From the NCBI GenBank assembly GCA_964019055.1, contig OZ025224.1:2782001-2846000 (forward strand): a stretch of DNA of 64,000 nt, written 5' to 3'. The DNA is from Anthopleura xanthogrammica (taxonomy: Eukaryota > Cnidaria > Anthozoa > Actiniaria > Actiniidae). Of the stretch, positions 36,601 through 45,600 are shown one piece after another. How positions within the stretch are numbered: the first letter of the stretch is position 1; each line of letters starts with the position of its first letter. The notes under the pieces were generated by a model. That model worked only from the letters and a program-made list of their open reading frames with translations. It did no database searches and had not been told where the DNA came from. The position numbers were made by a program, and so were the translations under genes.

Positions 36601-39600
36601 TGGAGCTACGATATGAGAAATTAAGGAAGGCACAAAGGATGATGAAGCAAACAGATGAAGATTTCTTGCTCTATGCTAAGACTCATCCCAAGCCTCTCCC
36701 ATTCACGGAACCACCACCTAAGTTCTCAGATTATTACAAACCAAGCAAGGAACAGAAGAAGTACGAGATGATCTTCGTGGGTGGGGGAATGTTGGTTTTA
36801 ACGTACGTTATTACTAGAGTAATATAAAAGAATGGTAGGAAGTAAAGGAGAGTTACATCTTAGCATCAATGCTAATGAGAGAGAATGGTTATTGCGGGGT
36901 AAGAACATGAGCAAGGGGTCTCAGTACGAGAGACTTAAGAACTTCTTTATAAATAAGGCAATCAAGATGACTGAAGAAGATCTAAATAGGTGCATGAGAT
37001 TACCTAGTGAGGATGATGACTCATATATTGATAGGCTTCGTAATGGTGGTTTTGGAGGGGCTTACGAAGCAAACGAGCGAAAGAAGTACGTGAGGAATTT
37101 CTTGTGGATTGGGGGAATCTTGGCTTTAATATATGTTATTTCTAGAGTAAAATAAAAGATGGCACAAGGTGGAGAAGATATAGACTTTGATCCACTAACA
37201 GAAGAGGGGCGTATCGACATTAATGATGACTTAGAACCCTTATTGAAGCGTGAGGACATAGGTGAGAGGAGTTGGATGAAGAGATTTAGGGAGTTCTTTT
37301 CGAAGAGGGGGAGGGATATGAGTGATAGGGAATTAGGGGGGTATGAGAGGTTAGAGAACGAGGATAATGATGCATATCGTAGTAGACTCAAACGGAAGGT
37401 TGAAGAGTTCCAGATGAGTAATTTTAAGGAAAGGAAAGATGGAATGGATTCTGCCACAAGAAAGGTGAAGAAGCTGTATCCAGACTGGGATCCCAAGAAA
37501 AAAGTGGGTGCGTCTAAGATGGTACTAGTCGGAGAAGACGAATATGGTAGGGTGACGCTGAAACTGGGAAAAGAGAACTCTAAGACATACTTCTTAGATG
37601 AACCCGACACTTTTCGCCAGAGGATGAAGGAAACTTTGGGTGAGCGGTGGGTCGATGTAGTGGAAGGGAACAAAAAAACCGTGGAACGAAACGAAGAAGA
37701 GATCGAGAGGTTGAAAAAGGAGAACAATCCTGATAACGCTGAACGAATAGAAGAATTAGAGAGAGAAAACGAACGAATAAATGGAGAAAACGAAGCGATA
37801 ACAGAAAGAGTTCCTCTAAAAGATCGCATCAAAGAGATCTTCAAAAAAGCGGGGGGAATCACCGTAGCTTCTGTACTAACAGCCACCCTCGCGGTAGTTG
37901 GATTCATCCTTTCCAAACTCAATGCAGGGTTATCCGCTATGGGGAGGGGGCTAAAAGATCTAGCTAAGAAGATCGCGGAAATGCTACCTGGGTTGATTGG
38001 CTCTATCGTTTCGTTCCTATTCAAGACGGCGGGAGAGGTCGTGGGGTTTTTGGGTAAGAACGCGTGGTTGTTGATCGTAGCTGTGGTGGTGTATGTTGTT
38101 GAAGAATATAAGAATAAGAAAAGATAAGAATATAAGAGATAGGGATAAAGGATATAAATGACAAGATTTTACGTGACATTAAGGAAGCCGGACGAGACGT
38201 TTTGGTTGGAGTATCCCATAAGCAGGAAGACTAAGATGACGTTGTTGAGTTACATGTTTAAGAATGGGCTCTATAATCTCACCGGAGAAGGACTCGTGTA
38301 TAGTGCTAATGGAAAGGTTAGTCTTAGGATTCCTGAGGGGAATTATCACATGGATACCCTCGTATCTTTCCTTGAGGGAGAACAAAGCTTTCCCTTGAAG
38401 GTGAAAGAAAATGATGAGAAGAAATGGGTTGTAAGTACCTCCAAGAAGGGCACAACCCTAAGTCCAAACTTAGCCTCTTTTCTGGGGGTACCTAAGGATC
38501 TACCTTGGGATGGAGAGAAAAAGAAAGCACACCCGATAGCTCTTAAGAAATCCCCTACCGTTCTTTGTCTTCATTGTAGCCTCGTGAATTCCTTTCATAC
38601 CCTAATCGATGAACAACGTGACTCGTTATCATACAAGACATTCGCTCCTTCCCAGATGCTTTCCACGATAGGCGTGGGAGATCTCGGTGAGAACGTATCA
38701 CATGTCTTCAATAATACCCCCACTACCCCCATCTTGGGAGAAAAGATCAGTAGTATCAGATTTTGGGTTACTGATAGTGATAACAATAGCGTCACTGATG
38801 GAATATATCCAATGATGATTGCAGTAGAAATCACATAAGAATAGTAACGTAATATAGAAAAGAATGGTGGATAACGATATTAAGAAAACAACAAGACTCT
38901 ATCCAACAGCTCCAGAATTCACTGATGGCGAGGATTTTAGACTACATAAGGTAAATGGTGTACTCACGAAGTTAGAAAGTGAGCGCGATCGATACGAAAA
39001 AGTGCGAAAGAAATATTCGCGGTGGAGGTTGTTTTTCCATACTTTCTCAATGACCTCGGGAAGTCTTTCTGTCTTGTTTACGATGGGAGGCATTGGTACG
39101 TCACTTACGGGTCCCGGATTGGCAATTGGAATACCACTCTCTGCGGTGGGGGGTTTTATGGGGGTTGTTTCTGCTTTGTGCGGAATGACTGTTAAGAAGC
39201 TCACTGTGAAAGTAAGTAAGCACGAGAAGACGGTTCAGCTCATTCGTTCTAAGCTTAATAGTATTAATGATCTTGTCTCGAAAGCTTTGAAGGATAACAG
39301 GATTAGTGAGGAAGAATTTACTCTTATTCTTGGTGAAATGAAGAAGTACGAGAAACTTAGGGGAGAGATTAGGATGAAGAAGAACGAAGAATTTTCGCAA
39401 AAAAAAGTATTCGACATCGAGGGTTTAAGGAAGGAGGTGAAAGAGGAATTTATTCAACAACTCACACAACCAAGGAAGTAGCGTTCCGACTGGGAGGGTT
39501 TGAGTATAGGATTCGTCGCGAAATGGGGGAGTTCCTCCCCCATACCCCCAGAAATGGGGGAGTTTCTCCCGATAGAATAGAGGTTTAATGGGAAAGAAAT

Positions 39601-42600
39601 ACATCATATAAAAGAAGAAAGATGTATGATGCATTTGGTAACTACATGGGAAGTGATTACTCAACCTCCCCCCATCGCCCAACGCCTCCCAAATACCCCC
39701 CTAAGCCCAAGCCAAAGACTAAGATCCCAAAGCCCAACTTTCCCAAAAACCTCACGAGAACTGGAGAGCCATACCCCCTTTACGACAACAAACCCGAGGG
39801 AGGCTTTTCCGATCTAATAACCGATCTTAAGATCCCTGTTGATCCGAAATTCTTCTTCATGACAAAAGTTTATAACCTCTTTGAGCACACGCTAATAACG
39901 CACCTTCACGATAAGGAATGTCGTGCTTGGGCGGCGGGCCCCAAAATGAAGTATTGGCCTCAACAGTTAAACTTTGCTGTTTGGGCTGCTACTAAGGGGT
40001 GTGGAGTCGGACTCGATATGATGAAGGAGATTCCCTTTTTCCGATTCCACGTGTATTTTACGATACGTAGGATATTATATCAGCTAGAGTGTCCGCTTCC
40101 CAGGGATGAAGCGTTTAATAGGATGGATAATGGTTACAACGAGATTAAGTGGGAAGCTCTGAGGAAGGAGTTCGAGCTACCGAAAAACCCGGACTTTAGG
40201 AATAAGGAGGGGGCGTCTAATGGTCTTGGGGAAGTATACATATGGGGGAGGAAAGGTCTCTACGTCAAGCAACCTGGGTTGAACTACTTCGAATATAAGT
40301 ATAGGTTTCCAGAAACCCCACATGGTGAAGTTTATTGGGTAAGGAGCTTAGAGAGGAAGCCCTGGAGACCGTTTTTTGCTGCAAAGGGTTTGGGGATAAA
40401 GAACTTGGTTAGGATCAATCGTAGCATCGAGACGTTCGTCTATTGCATTCTTGGGGCTCAGGTTAGGACATATTCTCCGATTTATGACGAAGAAGGAAGT
40501 GGTTCTTCATTGGAAACACAGCAGGTTTTCTTACGGCTCCTAGAAAGCAGTATCATTCTAGACAGCGTTAGTGATGGAATTCGGAGATATCAGACTGCTG
40601 TTAATGATTCAAACGCAACGTTGGATTATGCATTGACTCCTGGTTGTTGGTTGATGCCAAGTAGGCTTATCATAAATGATGAACTCGTGGTGGGGTACAA
40701 CGATAAGCTCAGGAAAGTACATACTTGGATGAAGTTTGGGGTAAATGAGGTTAATAAGGAGACCGCGAAAGAGCGTTATTTGAGGAAGAAGGAGGAGGAG
40801 GAGGAGGAGAAGGAGGAAAAGGAGGAGGTTCATCAAACAACTGGCAAGACTGGGAAAACCAGTGATGTTGTTAAGAGTCCTAAGAGGAATCTTAAGCGTA
40901 CTGGTGATAGTTCGCATGATGTGAACTTAACGGTAATTGCCATAGTATCGGCGGGAGTAGGTTGGATGTTGTTTAGGTAGAGGGATATTCTTCATCTATC
41001 TCTGAATCTGACTCCTCTATTTCTGGAATTGGCTTTAGTAGTCTCTCGTTCTCCTTAGGATCTTTGGTGTTTGCTTCCCATACTCTTATGACTAAGGTTA
41101 CTTTACCTGAAGATCCTACGTAAATGTTACTGATGTGTAACGCAACATCTACGTCCATTTTCTTATCAATAAGTTCTTCTGGATCTATTCTTTTTCCGGA
41201 CATGTCGTAAAATCTTCCTCCTAGCTTACCCGTAGCCCTGTTTGTTGGTATTTTTGGGTATAACGTGGGTCCTCTTCCCTCTACTTTCTCTAACCTAACG
41301 TTCCCATCTTCTCCTGTTACCGATTCTACTTTCCAGTATAAGGGATTTAGTCCACCTTTGATTTTTCTTAGATCCGATCTAGTTAGTTCTATTAGCCCAA
41401 GTTCTTCCTTATAGTGTAGTACGACTTCGATGCACATATCTACGACCTTGTTGAAGGATCTTATCCACTTTTTCTGGTCTTTGGTTGGTCCTTCGCGATC
41501 CCACATGCATAATGGTAGGCTATAGTCCTTCCTTGATCCCTCGAATAAGCTTTCTGAAGGACCAAACGAGAAGACCCACCCAGATGGTACTATTAGCTTT
41601 CCTTGTGTTTCCTTGTCGTCGTATTTCGTGTTTATCTCGATTATCTTGTACTTTATCTTCTTTCCTAGTACTTCTTTTTGTATTGGTTTAGAGAATCGTA
41701 GGTTACTTCCATCATAATCTATCATACTTGTTAGCCTTGGTCCTGTTAGTGACATTTTCCTTTATTCTTTTGTTCTCTTTATAATAGGCTAGATATTCTT
41801 AAGCCATCTTTTTTTTCGTATTAGATGTCAAAGTCCTTCTTTGATATCTTACGTTACTTAGCCTTTAATAAGACACACCCCTCGGGTAACTCCTCTTCTT
41901 TGAAGTAAACGAACTTATATTTTTGACCATCGATCTTTGACTTTCCGGTCTTTGCAGAAGGTTTTCCCTCACAACAGGCGACTATGAGGCCTGGGTTTAT
42001 TCCTAGGCGCTTACCCGTCGCGTACATGCTCCGAAAGTAGCTCTTTTCTTTGGTAAGTAGGTTCGTGGCTACGACGCATTTCCTGTTCTCCCAGTTGTTC
42101 TTTAGGAAGGAATGGTCTATTTTCTTTGGTGGGGACGTGGGGGGTTCTTTTTCCGGAGGGGGAGGGGTTTTGATCGCTTGGGGATAATTTCGTGGTGGTG
42201 GTGTTGGAGGTTCTTCTTCTTCCGGAGGAGTCTCGATCACTTGGGGTAATGTGGTCATGGACTTGCGGAACGCTCTCATGACCTGTTCAAGCGCTTTTTC
42301 AGTGATGTGGATCTCTTCTTCCTTCTTGACTTCTCTCTGACGACTTTTTTTATTCTTTTTTCCCATATTTCCTTTATTATGTATCTGCATCTTTCTTAAA
42401 GCACTTTTATTTACTTTCTTCTTCTCCTTTCTTCTTTTCCCTTCCCTTCACTTCCCTCTCCTCCCCTCTCCTCTCAAAATAGCTCACCTCTTCCCTCTTC
42501 TCCCCCATCCCTGTGCTCACTTCTTCTCCTTCTTCTTCACTTCCCCTCTCCTCTCAAAATAGCTCACCTCTTCCCTCTTCTCCCCCACCCCTGTGCTCAG

Positions 42601-45600
42601 TTTTTGCGCACGGGGGATCAGATTTTGGGGAAGGGGGAAGGCGGGGGTGGAGGAGGTGGAGGATTAGGGGGGTTGGATGTGATGTTTGGAGAAGGGGGAA
42701 GGCGGGAGTGGTCGTGGCGGGGGATTGGGGGGGTTGGACGTGATGTTGGAAGGAGGGGGAAGGTGAGGGTGGAAACGTGCGGCTTGGGCGTACCAGTGTA
42801 CTAAAGTTAGGCCAAGTTCGTTCGTGCGTGATGTTGGGAGGAGGGGGAAGGCGGGAGTGGAATCCCTGGAGGATCCGGGGGGCCGGGTGTGATGTTTGGA
42901 GGAGGGGGAAGGTGAGGGTGGAAACGTGCGGCTTGGGTGTACCAGTGTACTAAAGTTAGGCCAAGTTCGTTCGTGCGTGATGTTGGGAAAGGGGTACAGC
43001 CGTGTGGGTCAGAACCGGCACTACATACCTACTCCATAGCAAAAGTATTTTCAACCATACTTGCTTTGGTTCATTGTTCAGTGTGGTTTGGTTGTTTAGC
43101 GTGCTGCCTGCTTAGCAAGAGGTCCATAGTTTTATCCTCTGCCTCTATACCGCACACTTAAGGAGCCAGTGTGGCTTGGTTGGTTATTGTGCTGCCTGTT
43201 AACCAAAACCTCATTATTTTGGGTTGTAAATCCATGTCCAAGTAACAATAGAACGACAATACAAGACGATACAATACAAACAATATAGAACAATACACTA
43301 CAATAAAATACATGTATTGTATTCCACTTGGACATGGATCGATAACCATAATTTGATTCTCAATGACCTCAAACTTGTATGTTGTTTTAAGGAGTAAGTG
43401 TGGCTTAGTTGGTTAGTGTGCTACATCATGCTACATGTAATTAACAAGAGCCAGGATCACTTTTATTCAGGAGCAAGTGAAAACAGTTATTTCAAATTTT
43501 GTCTTATTGCAGAACCTCAAGATGAAGACTGCCTTACCCTGAATGTTTACACTCCATCCCAAGCCACATCACAAGACAAGCTTGCCGTCATGGTGTGGAT
43601 CCATGGGGGTGCATACACCATTGGATCAGGTTCAATCTATAACCCTTCATTACTTGTAGCTTACCATGATGTCATTGTAGTAACAATCAACTACCGGCTT
43701 GGTGTACTTGGATTCTTCAATATACCTGGCACAGATGTGAAAGGAAATTATGCGATGCACGATCAGGTAATTATTAATGATAGTGGCTAGTAATTATATT
43801 TGGGTGTAAAATCTCATGGGAAGCCCACTTGGAATGATGGAATGCAAATCGGAAAAAAACCCACAAGTAAACGAGTAAAATCTGTGTACTTCTTTATTCT
43901 TCACTTTAAACTCCTTTCTCTTTCCATAAAGGTTCTGGCATTAAATTGGGTGCAGCAAAACATTGCAAACTTTGGAGGCGATCCAAACAATGTTACCATA
44001 TTTGGTGAGAGTGCTGGGGGCACGAGTGTCTCTCATCACCTCATCTCCCCCCTTAGTAAAGGTTTGTTCCAGCGTGTCATCGCACAAAGTGGTTCATCTG
44101 CATCTCCTTTCACTGGAGTTAGAGTGAAGTCTGATGAGTTGGTGAAAACCTTTGCAAAAGTTCTTGAGTGTGATGTGAACAAGGGATTGATGGATTGTCT
44201 CAGAAGCAAGAGGTAAAGAGAGAATATAAGTTCTGTGTTTTTTCTGTGTTGCTTTGTCATGTATAATGGGGCAGGGGCTGATCCAGGGTGATGTCCATTG
44301 TTACATCGGACATCCCCAAAATAAATGTAAGTGCAAAATATGTCAGATCAGGTGACATCTCTCTATCGTTTCTTTTTTTCAATTCTGAAACCTCCCTTGC
44401 AATTTCTGGATCCGCCCCTGTAGAAGGTACGCATGTTGCACAAGCGTAAAACGTCTTTTCTTTTCATGGTGCATGATGTGACGTTCGTATCATGAAAGTG
44501 AATAATTGTTTTGTGTTGCACCAAGGTATGTTGCTTGTTGTGCTATGCATGATGCATGTTGCATTGTACATTATGCCTGTTTCTCTGGTTGCAATTGGGA
44601 GGCTATTATGTATGCATGTTGCACGAGCGTGAAACGTCTTTCCATGGTGCATAATGCCTATCGGATTTTACGTACGTCTCATAAAAGTGCATGCATGGTT
44701 TGTTTTGCACCCAGAGTGTGTTGCTTCTTGTATTATGTATGTGCATGCTGCATTGTAAATTGTGCCTGTTGCTCTGGTACAAAGTGGGAAGCCCTATCAT
44801 ATATATTTTTTACAATAATTTCAGTTGGTCAGATGTGCTGATCGCACAACGCAACGTATCGTATCCTGCCAATATGCGCGAACAACTTCTTTGTTCAGTT
44901 GTCATCGACGGTGAATTCGTTCCTGATGATCCAAAGAATCTTCTCAGCCAAGGCAAAATTAATCAAGCTGATGTGATGATGGGAATGACTGCAAATGAAG
45001 GTGCGCTATCGGTTATGATGGCACCAGGCCAATATAAAAACGGTGCTGAACTCAAAGACCTAGAAAACGTGATCAAGTATGGCTTTAAGATGCATCCAGA
45101 TCAAAACAAAGTCATTGAGGACGCCATATTGTTCGAATACACTGACCAGAGCGACCTTGAAAACCGCATCAAACACCGACAAGCTATGATGGATCTTGGA
45201 AGCGACAACATGTTTTTCGCACCCGCAATCTTCGAGGCGAAATCCCTGAGTAAAGCAGACGTACCCGTGTATTTTTATCTGTTTGATCACCATCCACACT
45301 TTTCTCCATTTCCCGAATATATTGGTTCTTTCCATGCCGTGGATTTATACTTCTGTTTTGGTATTGCAATCAACTCGGACGGCTTTAGTGATATGTTTAA
45401 AATTTTAGGTACGACATTTTCTGATCTTGAGGTGGGATTGGCCCATTACACCATGAGGTTGTGGACAAACTTTGCTAAACACGGGTAAATGCATGATGAC
45501 TTATTATTTTTGTATCATTTTGAGTACTAATTATTGCGTTGGTCCATTCTTTCATCCATTCATTCTTCCTTTTTTTTTTTTTGTTGATTCCCACAATCTG

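Larger units (their letters stand above)
26975..43033. mobile_element. Polinton/Maverick (polintovirus-type) element, 16,059 bp
   Basis: Terminal inverted repeats of about 615 bp start AGTAGG and end CCTACT, flanked on both sides by CCATA. The intron of gene D reads gaacccatagcaaaag at the same place, i.e. the uninterrupted site, which fixes both ends. Polintons normally duplicate 6 bp; here 5 are identical. Genes in order: small basic ORF, pPolB (plus), integrase (minus), then a plus-strand run of capsid, ATPase and small structural candidates, then SSB and NUMOD1-like genes (minus). Spacing is tight (often under 30 bp) with no introns, a viral style unlike the host genes. No adenain-like protease was found. 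Nearly all genes are open, so the insertion is young. Confidence 0.95.

Noticed and set aside
37062..38024. 320-codon minus-strand frame
   Set aside because: Shadow of the plus-strand gene at 37159-38127, Ser/Phe-rich as expected for the complement of Lys/Glu codons.
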